17,895 nucleotides of DNA from CAZNMF01 sp035547155 (GCA_035547155.1 DASZVJ010000027.1:1-17895), one strand, 5' to 3'; positions 1 to 6,735 are shown, numbered from the stretch's first letter. Made by a program: numbers and translations. The notes: generated by a model from the letters alone, not told the origin.

Positions 1-1466
1 CCGGCGGCTTCGCGGATGAACGACATCGCGGTCTCGTCGTAGTCGACGCCCTCGATGCGAATCTCGGTCGAGCGCAGTACGCGCGAGATCAGCGATGAGA
101 CGATGATGCCGGCGATGAACCACGTCGCGATCTTGAGGCCTTCCGGGCGCTCGACCATGTTGACGATCGTCGTGTACACGAAGATGCCGGTGATCAGCAC
201 GAACCGCCGCCGCCGGTTCCGGACGGCGATGGTCACGGCGATGGCGGCCGACGTCATCAGCACGAGGACGCCCGTCGCGTAGGCTCCACCCTGCGCGTCG
301 ACGTCCGCATCGAAGACGAGCGTGACGACCAGGCCGATGGCCGTGATCAGCAGCACGAGCGGACGGGTGGCCGCGGCCCAATCCGGCGCCATGCCGTAGC
401 GGGGCAGGTACTTCGGGACGAGGTTGAGGAGACCCGCCATCGCCGACGCGCCCGCGAACCAGAGAATCGCGATCGTCGTGAGGTCGTACACCGTGCCGAA
501 CCACGCGCCGAAGTCGCGATGCGCGAGGTACGCCAGCGCGCGGCCGTTCGCCGGCCCATCGCCGAGCAGCGCCTCCGCCGGAATGCGCGTGGCCGTCACG
601 ACCGAGCTGCCGAGCAGCAGCACGCTCATGAGCAACGCGGCCAGCATCAGCATCTTGCGCGTGTTCGCGACGCGCGACTGCAGCCGATCGGCGTCGGTTT
701 CTCCGCTCCCGGCCACGAGCGGCATGACCGCGACGCCCGTCTCGAACCCCGACAGACCCAGCGCGAGCTTCGGAAAATAGAGCAGCGCCAGACCAGCAAT
801 CAACAGAGGGTTCGATTGTTGCGTGTGGACGTGCGCGAGCCAGTCGCGCAGCACCGCCGGATCTCGAATGACCGCGACGAGCTCTCCGGCGATGACCACG
901 ACATTCAACGCCAGATAGGCGCCGACGAGCACGACCGCGATGCCGATCGCCTCACGGAAGCCCTTGAGGAACACGGCACCCAGCGCGGCGACGAGCACCA
1001 GCGTCACGATGAGCTGATGATCGAGCCACGCCGGCACCAGCGGGTTCTCGACGATGTGCGCCGTCGCGTCTGCAGCCGAGAGGGTGATCGTGATCACGAA
1101 GTCCGTCGCGGCGAAACCCAGCAGGCAGAGCACGAAGGCCTTGCCGCGCCAGCGCGGCAGCCGCTCTTCGAGCACGGACAGGCTGCCCTGGCCGTGCGGG
1201 CTCAGCGCGGCGATGCGCCCGTAGACCGGCAGCGCGCCGAACAGCGTGAGCAGGATGAGCACCAGCGTCGCGAACGGCGACAGAAATCCGGCGGCCACGA
1301 ACGCGATGCTCGGCTGGTAGCCGAGCGTCGAGAAGTAGTCGACGCCGGTGAGACACATGACGCGCCACCAGGCAGAGGCGTGCGCGTGCTCGTGTGCGGT
1401 GCTCGAATGATCGCGAAACAACCAGGCGCGCAGCGGCGACCCGGCCCGAACGGCAGATGCAGACAC
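1..1466 (-). CDS. APC-superfamily permease, copy 1 (C-terminus cut by left edge)
   Basis: Integral membrane transporter of the amino acid/polyamine/organocation (APC) fold; the substrate cannot be read from sequence. About 488 codons are present. The reading begins VSASAVRAGSPLRAWLF, followed by a conserved first transmembrane block containing WWRVMCLTGVDYFSTLGYQP, which is identical in the neighbouring paralogue. Helices continue to about residue 460, and the frame then enters a soluble tail (EIRIEGVDYDETAMSFIREA) that runs off the window. The start is GTG at 1466: a TAA lies in frame just upstream (1491-1493) and a GGGAG ribosome binding site sits 6 nt before it. Alignment with the gene at 1736-3664 needs no net indel (constant offset 2171), so this is a tandem duplicate. 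Amino-acid uptake is the default guess. A KimA-like potassium transporter, which also pairs an APC core with a cytosolic C-terminal domain, is an alternative. Confidence 0.85.
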   Translation of the reverse strand, partial: MSASAVRAGSPLRAWLFRDHSSTAHEHAHASAWWRVMCLTGVDYFSTLGYQPSIAFVAAGFLSPFATLVLILLTLFGALPVYGRIAALSPHGQGSLSVLEERLPRWRGKAFVLCLLGFAATDFVITITLSAADATAHIVENPLVPAWLDHQLIVTLVLVAALGAVFLKGFREAIGIAVVLVGAYLALNVVVIAGELVAVIRDPAVLRDWLAHVHTQQSNPLLIAGLALLYFPKLALGLSGFETGVAVMPLVAGSGETDADRLQSRVANTRKMLMLAALLMSVLLLGSSVVTATRIPAEALLGDGPANGRALAYLAHRDFGAWFGTVYDLTTIAILWFAGASAMAGLLNLVPKYLPRYGMAPDWAAATRPLVLLITAIGLVVTLVFDADVDAQGGAYATGVLVLMTSAAIAVTIAVRNRRRRFVLITGIFVYTTIVNMVERPEGLKIATWFIAGIIVSSLISRVLRSTEIRIEGVDYDETAMSFIREAA

Positions 1467-1472
1467 GAATGG

Positions 1473-1477
1473 CTCCC
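1473..1477 (-). promoter_or_regulatory. Ribosome binding site fixing the GTG start of permease copy 1
   Basis: Read on the minus strand the sequence is GGGAG, 6 nt ahead of the GTG at 1466. No ATG is available in frame between the upstream stop and the first transmembrane helix, so this site decides the start. Confidence 0.6.
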
Positions 1478-1547
1478 AAAGCCGACGGAGTTAGCTGACG
1501 GGCTCGAGGTGGGTAGTCCTCGTCGGGGCCTGAAAAGCATTTTCAAA

Positions 1548-1575
1548 CTTCGAACTTCGAACTTTGAACTTCGAA
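1548..1575. repeat. Heptamer tandem repeat CTTCGAA x4
   Basis: Four consecutive 7-bp units: CTTCGAA, CTTCGAA, CTTTGAA, CTTCGAA. The flanks GCATTT and AAATGC are complementary, so the whole block can fold. It lies in the 269-bp gap between the two permease genes. The same unit in opposite orientation (TTCGAAG x4) occurs at 14179-14206 inside the start of fliI. Confidence 0.9.
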
Positions 1576-1682
1576 ATGCGTCCAGGTTCCCGATTCGCCC
1601 CTGCGGCGGAATATCGCCGCGCTGGGTCCCCCGCGGGTCGCCATGCGACCGCTTAGGCTGACTCGATCTTAGCCTGAACGGT

Positions 1683-1724
1683 CCGCCGCCCGCCGCCCGC
1701 CGCCCGCAGACCGCGGACCGCGGA
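1683..1724. repeat. GC-rich heptamer tandem repeat x6
   Basis: Six consecutive 7-bp units on the plus strand: CCGCCGC three times, CCGCAGA once and CCGCGGA twice. The array lies 11 bp past the stop codon of permease copy 2 (its 3' side). Its unit is unrelated to the CTTCGAA array in the same gap but has the same period. The rest of the gap (1576-1682) shows no gene; it holds a small GCGGCG-N6-CGCCGC dyad. Confidence 0.85.
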
Positions 1725-1735
1725 CGGCCGCCCGC

Positions 1736-3664
1736 CTATCCGACGTGGATCCGCGGACGACGTTCGGGCATGGGCTCGGCCTGGCGCAGGACTTCGCGGC
1801 AGACGGGCGCGGTGTCGCCTTCGCCGAACGCGAGGAACTTGAGCAGATAGGCAATCGGATTGCCTTCGGTCCAGCCGAAGTAGGCGTGCGGGATGCTGTA
1901 CGTGCGATCGCGGAGGTCGAGCAGCAGGCCGGCGATCGCGTTGGGGATCGCGGGACTGACGCAGCGCAGGATGTGATGGCCGTCGACGTCGACGCCCTTG
2001 ACGTGGAGCACGTCGGAGAACGCCGACGCGTCGCCGGGGCGAACCTCGAGAAAGAGCACGAAGTCGCCGGAGCGCAGATGGTGCGTCTGCCGCGCGTTCT
2101 GCAGCTTGCGCGCGTACTCTTCACGGCTGCCGGTGTTGGGCCGGCTGGCAATGATGCGCAGCTGGCGCCGGCCGGCGGCTTCGCGGATGAACGACATCGC
2201 CGTCTCGTCGTAGTCGACGCCTTCGATGCGGATCTCGGTCGAGCGCAGTACTCGCGAGATCAGCGACGAGGCGATCGTGCCGACGATGAACCACGCGGCG
2301 ATCTTGATGCCTTCGGGCTGACGGATGATGGTGACGAGCGTCGTGTAGACGAAGACCGCAGCGATCGTCCCGTAGCGCCAGCGATGGGACGGCAAGGCCA
2401 CAGCAACCGCGACGGCCGCCGACGTCATGAGCGTCAGGACGCCCGTGGCATACGCGCCGCTCTGCGCTTCGACCGACGCGCTGAACGAGATCGTCACGAC
2501 GAAGCCGATTGCCGTGAACAGCACCGCCAGCGGCCGAGTCGCGCGCGCCCAGTCCGGCGCCATCCCGTAGCGCGGCAGGTATTGCGGCACGAGGTTGAGC
2601 AGGCCGGCCATCGCCGACGCGCCCGCGAACCACAACGTGCCAATCGTCGCCAGGTCGTAAATCGTGCCGAACACGGCACCGAAATCGCGATGGGCGAGAT
2701 AGGCCAGCGCGCGGCCATCCGCCGCGCCGCCGGCCGCCAGCGCTTCGGGCGGAATCCGCATCGCGGTCACGAGCGAGCTGCCGATGAGCAGCACGCTCAT
2801 GATGCTCGCCGCGGTCGTCAGCATCTTGCGGGTGTTGGCGATGCGCGAGTGCAGGCGCTCGGCGTCGGTCTCGCCGTGGCCCGACACGAGCGGCATGACC
2901 GCCACGCCGGTCTCGAAGCCGGACAGGCCGAGCGCGAGCTTCGGGAAGTACAGGACGGCGAGCACCGCGATCATCGCCGGATTGCTCTGCTGCCGGAACA
3001 CGTGCTCGCGCCACGCCGCGATGGCCACCGGATCGTGCGCCAGCGCGAACAGCTCGCCGCCGATGACGATCGCGTTCACGGCCAGGTACGACACGACGAG
3101 CAGCACCGCCAGCCAGATCGCTTCCGTGAAGCCGCGCATGAACACGGCGCCGAGGCCCGCCACGAGCAGCAACGTCAGCGCCAGGCGGTGATCCATCCAC
3201 GCGGGCACGAACGGGTTCTCGATGATGTGCGCCGTGGCGTCGGCGGCCGAGAGCGTGATCGTGATGATGAAGCTCGTCGCCGCGAATCCCAGCAGACACA
3301 GCACGAGGGCCTTGCCGCGCCAGCGGGGCAGCCGTTCCTCGAGGACGGACAGGCTGCCCTGGCCGCGCGGGCTGAGCGCCGCCATGGACCGATAGACGGG
3401 CAAGGCGCCGAGGAGCGTCAGGGCGACGAGGACGAGCGTCGCGAATGGCGACAGGAAGCCGGCCGCGAGAAACGCGATGCCGGGCTGGTAGCCGAGCGTC
3501 GAGAAATAGTCGACGCCGGTGAGACACATCACGCGCCACCACGCGGAGGTATGCGGTTGGTGTTCGGCGGACTGTCGTGTGTGCCCGCGGAGGAGCCACG
3601 CCTGCAGCGTCGACCCGATCCGTGCCGCTCGGGAGAACAAGGGAGCGACAGTGTACCGTGGCAT
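1736..3664 (-). CDS. APC-superfamily permease, copy 2
   Basis: Complete 642-residue membrane transporter, paralogous to the gene at 1-1466. Roughly 12 hydrophobic segments occupy residues 45-470, beginning with WWRVMCLTGVDYFSTLGYQP and continuing through GFAATSFIITITLSAADATA, YFPKLALGLSGFETGVAVMP and WFAGASAMAGLLNLVPQYLP. The last 170 residues (from about STEIRIEGVDYDE) are soluble and probably cytoplasmic, as in larger APC members with a regulatory tail. The substrate is unknown. The ATG at 3664 is the longest supported start but lacks a clear ribosome site and touches an octamer repeat. A TTG at 3640 aligns with the GTG start of copy 1 and is the alternative. The stop at 1736-1738 is followed closely by a GC-rich heptamer array. 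Confidence 0.9.
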   Translation of the reverse strand: MPRYTVAPLFSRAARIGSTLQAWLLRGHTRQSAEHQPHTSAWWRVMCLTGVDYFSTLGYQPGIAFLAAGFLSPFATLVLVALTLLGALPVYRSMAALSPRGQGSLSVLEERLPRWRGKALVLCLLGFAATSFIITITLSAADATAHIIENPFVPAWMDHRLALTLLLVAGLGAVFMRGFTEAIWLAVLLVVSYLAVNAIVIGGELFALAHDPVAIAAWREHVFRQQSNPAMIAVLAVLYFPKLALGLSGFETGVAVMPLVSGHGETDAERLHSRIANTRKMLTTAASIMSVLLIGSSLVTAMRIPPEALAAGGAADGRALAYLAHRDFGAVFGTIYDLATIGTLWFAGASAMAGLLNLVPQYLPRYGMAPDWARATRPLAVLFTAIGFVVTISFSASVEAQSGAYATGVLTLMTSAAVAVAVALPSHRWRYGTIAAVFVYTTLVTIIRQPEGIKIAAWFIVGTIASSLISRVLRSTEIRIEGVDYDETAMSFIREAAGRRQLRIIASRPNTGSREEYARKLQNARQTHHLRSGDFVLFLEVRPGDASAFSDVLHVKGVDVDGHHILRCVSPAIPNAIAGLLLDLRDRTYSIPHAYFGWTEGNPIAYLLKFLAFGEGDTAPVCREVLRQAEPMPERRPRIHVG

Positions 3665-3665
3665 C

Positions 3666-3724
3666 GCACTATCGCGCTAGCTCGCTATCGCACTATCTAC
3701 CATCGGGCTATCTCGCTATCTGCC
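3666..3724. repeat. Octamer repeat array, inverted copy
   Basis: About seven degenerate 8-bp units of the type CGCACTAT / CTCGCTAT / CGCGCTAG. The reverse complement matches the array at 3781-3847 over its full length with few mismatches, apart from one extra octamer in the latter. The two form a large inverted repeat around a 56-bp loop (3725-3780). The array sits directly upstream of the permease copy 2 start codon. Confidence 0.88.
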
Positions 3725-3780
3725 TTCAAAAGCGCCTGTCTGCCATCAAGAGACCTCGCGTCGGGACTCTCCGTCGCGGA

Positions 3781-3847
3781 GGCAGATAGTCAGATAGCGC
3801 GATCCCCAGATAGTGCGATAGCGCGCTAGTGAGCTAGCGCGATACGA
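3781..3847. repeat. Octamer repeat array, direct copy A
   Basis: Degenerate 8-bp units such as AGATAGTC, AGATAGCG, AGATAGTG and CGATAGCG, starting GGCAGATAG and ending CGCGATACGA. It is the inverted partner of 3666-3724 and a direct-orientation relative of 4722-4795. It contains the TAG stop codon (3834-3836) of the NTF2-like gene. Confidence 0.88.
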
Positions 3848-4733
3848 CCGACAGGTCCGTGTCCATCTGCCCCACGATTCGCCAGCGGCCGCCGATGTCG
3901 CGATGCCAGACTCGGACCCAGGTGCCGATGGTCGCGCGCGGCGCAGTGAGGGTGTAGCGGCCCCAGGCGACGCCGAGATCGTCCGAGCTGGCGACGTCGG
4001 CCGTCGCGTCGCTGAACCGTGCGCCGAGCCAGCCACTCGCCGCCCACGTGAGCACGGCCGCACGGCCGGCGATCGGCGGGTGCCCGGCAGATAGCTCGCG
4101 CACGCCGTCCGCGAGACGATCGCGCCACGCATCGCGGCCGTTGACGATCGCGCGTTCGACATCGGCCAGCGACTCGTCCGGCGTTCCTGCGGTGCCGGCG
4201 TCCGGCGGAGGCATCGCCATGAACGGCGCCGCGTCCTTCCATAGATCCGGCAACGGCACGTCGTCGATCAGCGATACCTTCCACGAGCCATCGTCCTGCC
4301 GCTTCCAGATGTGCAGGAACGCGCCTTGATTCGCGAGGCTCTGCAGCGGCAGGGCGAGCGCGGCGCGTCCGCCGATGATCCAGCCGAACGTGCCGTCGCT
4401 CGAGACCTGACCGATCGCAGGCTCCCAGATCTCGCGCAGCGCGACGGGCAACTTCGTCAGAGGGAGATCGCGGATCAGCGTGCGCGCGTCGGTGCTCTGC
4501 GGCGATCCCGCCGGCGCGCGGCGAACGACGATCGCATCTGGTGCGACGAAGGCCAGCGCCGCATCGCGCCAGCCCTGCTCGGCCGCGGCCGCCGCAAACG
4601 CGCGCTCCGCGGCTGCCATTCGCTGGATGGCCTGCGGATCCTCACGCGCCTGCGCGCCGATCGCGAGGACGGCGGCCGACACGACCGCGGCGACGCGGGG
4701 CAGAGCCCGAATGGCTCGGCAGGCAGATAGCAA
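3834..4733 (-). CDS. Secreted protein with two NTF2/SnoaL-like (DUF4440-type) halves
   Basis: Predicted exported protein of unknown function. The N-terminus has an arginine-bearing n-region, a hydrophobic core (VAAVVSAAVLAIGAQA) and an AQA cleavage site, a good Sec signal peptide. The mature part starts REDPQAIQRMAAAERAFAAA, typical of DUF4440/NTF2-like folds, and contains FLHIWKRQDDGSWKVSLID. A second half repeats the theme, with WGRYTLTA and VRVWHRDIGGRWRIVGQMD near the C-terminus. No catalytic residues can be assigned. The start is uncertain. TTG 4733 gives 299 residues and a standard signal peptide. GTG 4805 overlaps the adaptor stop (GTGA) and would suggest coupling, but adds 24 residues encoded by an octamer repeat. 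The stop codon also lies in a repeat. Being downstream of the efflux adaptor suggests co-transcription, not a proven joint function. Confidence 0.75.
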   Translation of the reverse strand: MLSACRAIRALPRVAAVVSAAVLAIGAQAREDPQAIQRMAAAERAFAAAAAEQGWRDAALAFVAPDAIVVRRAPAGSPQSTDARTLIRDLPLTKLPVALREIWEPAIGQVSSDGTFGWIIGGRAALALPLQSLANQGAFLHIWKRQDDGSWKVSLIDDVPLPDLWKDAAPFMAMPPPDAGTAGTPDESLADVERAIVNGRDAWRDRLADGVRELSAGHPPIAGRAAVLTWAASGWLGARFSDATADVASSDDLGVAWGRYTLTAPRATIGTWVRVWHRDIGGRWRIVGQMDTDLSVVSR

Positions 4734-4795
4734 GATGGTCCGATAGCCAGATCCCAGATAGCGCGTTAGTGAGCTGGTGCGATAGCGCGATACGA
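4722..4795. repeat. Octamer repeat array, direct copy B
   Basis: Degenerate 8-bp units (AGATAGCA, CGATAGCC, CGTTAGTG, CGATAGCG), starting GGCAGATAG and ending CGCGATACGA as copy A does. It lies between the adaptor stop and the signal-peptide region of the NTF2-like gene. It contains the candidate TTG start of that gene. Confidence 0.87.
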
Positions 4796-4801
4796 GGGTC
4801 T

Positions 4802-5881
4802 TCACTGTCCGTCCGCGATCGCCGCGCCATCGCTGACGTCCGCGAGATGTCCGACGATCACGCGATCGCCGGGCGCGATTCCGTCGACGATCTGCGTGAG
4901 CGCCTGCGTCACGAGACCCGTAAGGACGGTGCGGCGATGCGCGCGCCGGTCGTCGCCGGCGATCATCACGTACGTCCCGAGATCGTCGTGCGCCACGGCG
5001 CTCGTCGGCACGGTGAGCGCATTCGTACGCTGGTCGATCAGGATCTCGATGTTCACCGGTGCGTCGATGGCGAGCGTCACCGGCTGCGTGAACGTGAGAC
5101 GCACCTCGCCGGTGACCGCCGCCGGCGCCATCGTGCCGATGACGTTCGTCACCGTCGCCGGCGCGGGCTCCGCATCCGACATGACCGTCGCGGTCTGGCC
5201 CGGCGTCACGCGCGCGAGCGGAGCAATGGGCAACTGCGCGCTGACCTGAACTTTGGTTGGATCGGTCACGCGAATGATCGGATCGTCGGGCGTCGGTTGG
5301 ACCGTATCGCCGACGGCGTGCCACACGCGCACGACCTTGCCGGGAAACCGCGCGCGAACGGTCGCACGTTCCTGATTGCCTTGCACCGCGTCGAATTGCG
5401 CCTTCGCCTGCGTCGCGGCGCTCTCGGCAGACGCGACGTCGAGACGGCTGGCCTCGAGGGTGTTGCGCGGCGTCAGGCCGCGCGCGTCGAGCGATTCCTG
5501 CCGCGCCAGCTCGGCCTTCGCACGATCGAGCCGCGCGGTCGCGCTCTGAAGCGCCTGCTGCATCGTCGCGGTCTCCTGCGTGAGCGATGCGATCTCGAAG
5601 CGCACCAGCACGTCGCCGGCCTGGACGTCATCCTGTTCCTTCTTCGGAAGCTCGACGATTTGCGCCGCTTCCGGCGCGTACACCGTCAGGTCGGCGGCCG
5701 CCGACGGCACGACGATGCCGGGGCCGGAGACGACGTCGCGAAGCGTCTGGAGGCGCGCGGCGGCCGTCGTGACGGCAATGGGTGCCGGCTCGCTGGCCTC
5801 AGGCGCGCTGCGGCGGCACGCCGTGGCCATCGTCAGCGCCGCCACCACACCCGCGACTGCGAGAAAAGGACGTCGATGCAT
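4802..5881 (-). CDS. RND efflux periplasmic adaptor, probable lipoprotein (HlyD/MFP family)
   Basis: Membrane-fusion protein expected to bridge an inner-membrane RND pump and an outer-membrane channel. From the ATG at 5881 the product is 359 residues. It begins MHRRPFLAVAGVVAALTMATAC, a lipoprotein-like signal with a candidate lipidated cysteine at residue 22 (the -3 residue is A rather than L). Next come the first lipoyl half (VYAPEAAQIVELPKKEQDDV, then GDVLVRFE), an alpha-helical hairpin rich in A, Q, L and R (about residues 105-165), the second lipoyl half (ATVRARFPGKVVRVWHAVGD), a beta-barrel, and a membrane-proximal domain ending GIAPGDRVIVGHL. An ATG at 5908 adds MAWHHHKTK and is less likely. 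The pump and outer-membrane genes are not in the window, so the substrate is unknown. Confidence 0.88.
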   Translation of the reverse strand: MHRRPFLAVAGVVAALTMATACRRSAPEASEPAPIAVTTAAARLQTLRDVVSGPGIVVPSAAADLTVYAPEAAQIVELPKKEQDDVQAGDVLVRFEIASLTQETATMQQALQSATARLDRAKAELARQESLDARGLTPRNTLEASRLDVASAESAATQAKAQFDAVQGNQERATVRARFPGKVVRVWHAVGDTVQPTPDDPIIRVTDPTKVQVSAQLPIAPLARVTPGQTATVMSDAEPAPATVTNVIGTMAPAAVTGEVRLTFTQPVTLAIDAPVNIEILIDQRTNALTVPTSAVAHDDLGTYVMIAGDDRRAHRRTVLTGLVTQALTQIVDGIAPGDRVIVGHLADVSDGAAIADGQ

Positions 5882-5895
5882 CTTCGTCTTATGAT
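5867..5895 (+). promoter_or_regulatory. Possible promoter giving a near-leaderless transcript for the ACT protein
   Basis: A TATGAT box (5890-5895) stands 17 bp after a weak AGGACG (5867-5872). Transcription would start near 5902, about 5 nt before the ATG at 5907, which has no Shine-Dalgarno sequence. This is inference from position and one good -10 hexamer. Confidence 0.3.
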
Positions 5896-5906
5896 GATGC
5901 CACGCC

Positions 5907-6563
5907 ATGGCGACCTTTCACGCCGTCGTTGCTTCCGCCGCCGATCGGCCGGGCCTGCTGTTCCAGCTGACGAAGGTGTTCGCGGATCACGACGCGAACA
6001 TCACGCTCGTCGACATCCATGCGGGCACGGACGTCTCGAAGATCTACTTCGAGTTCACGCTGCCGGACACGCCTGTCGCACCGGTCTTCTCGGATCTGCG
6101 TGCGGTGCCGGGCGTGCACGCGATCGACGAGACGCCGCCGTTCGCCAAGATCTACGGCAAACGGATCATCGTCATGGGCGGCGGCGCGCAGGTGGGATTC
6201 GTCGCGATGGGCGCCATCGCGGAAGCCGATCGCCACAACATTCGCGGCGAGCGGATCTCGATCGACACCATTCCGCTCGTCGGCGAGAAGGAGCTCGCGG
6301 CAGCCGTGCGCGCAGTGATGCACCTGCCGCGCGTCAAGCTGATCGTGCTGGCCGGATCGCTGATGGGCGGTGATATCTCGACGGCTGTCGAGGAAGTACG
6401 GCGCAACGGCCTCTACGTCATCTCGCTCAACATGGCCGGAAGTGTGCCGGACGCCGCCGATCTCGTCGTGAGCGATCCGGTGCAGGCCGGCGTGATGGCC
6501 GTCATGGCCGTCGCCGACACAGCCAAGTTCGATCTGATGCGACAGCTCAAGCGGAGATATTGA
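5907..6563 (+). CDS. ACT-domain protein with DUF5612-like C-terminal domain
   Basis: A 218-residue, probably cytoplasmic protein. Residues 3-75 form an ACT domain with the characteristic DRPGLL turn (13-18), used in other proteins to bind amino acids as allosteric ligands. Residues 85-218 look like a Rossmann-type alpha/beta domain with a glycine-rich loop GGGAQVG (91-97), a second loop AGSLMGGD (149-156) and a hydrophobic C-terminal helix. This matches my memory of the ACT-DUF5612 architecture known mainly from methanogens; no biochemical role is known to me. The ATG at 5907 has no upstream ribosome site and sits 25 bp from the divergent adaptor start, sharing a CATG with that gene's longer alternative start. 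It converges on the TauE/SafE gene. An amino-acid-sensing regulator is plausible but unproven. Confidence 0.8.
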   Translation: MATFHAVVASAADRPGLLFQLTKVFADHDANITLVDIHAGTDVSKIYFEFTLPDTPVAPVFSDLRAVPGVHAIDETPPFAKIYGKRIIVMGGGAQVGFVAMGAIAEADRHNIRGERISIDTIPLVGEKELAAAVRAVMHLPRVKLIVLAGSLMGGDISTAVEEVRRNGLYVISLNMAGSVPDAADLVVSDPVQAGVMAVMAVADTAKFDLMRQLKRRY

Positions 6564-6566
6564 GAC

Positions 6567-6607
6567 AGGCTACGGGCTGCAGGCTACGGGCTTCGGGCGA
6601 CGGGCGG
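6567..6607. repeat. Heptamer array (GGCTACG type), left arm
   Basis: Degenerate 7-bp units (GGCTACG, GGCTGCA, GGCTACG, GGCTTCG, GGCGACG) immediately after the stop of the ACT gene. The reverse complement matches the TAGCCCG/TAGCCTG array at 6651-6699, so the two are arms of an inverted repeat. Confidence 0.82.
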
Positions 6608-6619
6608 ACGACACGGAGC

Positions 6620-6640
6620 GGGCCGCCGCAAGGGCGGCCC
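6620..6640. repeat. GGGCCGCC stem-loop, first copy
   Basis: Perfect 8-bp stem GGGCCGCC / GGCGGCCC with a 5-nt GCAAG loop, followed by CCTACGAC. In inverted orientation it resembles the stem-loop at 6704-6725, so this is a pair of REP-like elements between convergent genes. No T-run follows, so it is not a canonical intrinsic terminator. Confidence 0.7.
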
Positions 6641-6650
6641 CTACGACGAG

Positions 6651-6699
6651 TAGCCTGTAGCCCGTAGCCGGTAGCCCGTAGCCTGTAGCCTGTAGCCCG
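6651..6699. repeat. Heptamer array TAGCCYG x7, right arm
   Basis: Seven consecutive 7-bp units without interruption: TAGCCTG, TAGCCCG, TAGCCGG, TAGCCCG, TAGCCTG, TAGCCTG, TAGCCCG. It is the inverted partner of 6567-6607. Confidence 0.93.
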
Positions 6700-6703
6700 T
6701 GTA

Positions 6704-6725
6704 GGGCGGCCCCCTGTGGCCGCCC
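6704..6725. repeat. GGGCGGCC stem-loop, second copy
   Basis: Perfect 8-bp stem GGGCGGCC / GGCCGCCC with a 6-nt loop CCCTGT. It ends 10 bp before the 3' end of the TauE/SafE gene. With 6620-6640 it forms an inverted pair. Confidence 0.72.
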
Positions 6726-6735
6726 GGACCACGCC

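Noticed and set aside
1656..1676. AGGCT...AGCCT dyad as a terminator between the permeases
   Set aside because: The stem is only 5 bp with an 11-nt loop and no T-run on either strand.
1745..3829. A 694-codon open frame on the plus strand
   Set aside because: It is antisense to permease copy 2; the product is Arg/Asp/Glu/His-rich low-complexity, the usual shadow in GC-rich codon-biased DNA, while the minus frame has clear transmembrane helices and a paralogue.
3666..4795. Octamer arrays as a CRISPR array
   Set aside because: The units are 8 bp with no unique spacers of 30-40 bp, and no cas genes are near.
3834..5324. A single 496-codon minus-strand frame joining adaptor DNA to the NTF2-like gene
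   Set aside because: Its upstream third is out of frame within the adaptor coding sequence and Arg-rich; only the part from about 4805 or 4733 is credible.
4541..6373. A 610-codon open frame on the plus strand
   Set aside because: It runs antisense through the NTF2-like and adaptor genes and out of frame through the ACT gene; its composition is Arg-rich and no domain is recognisable.
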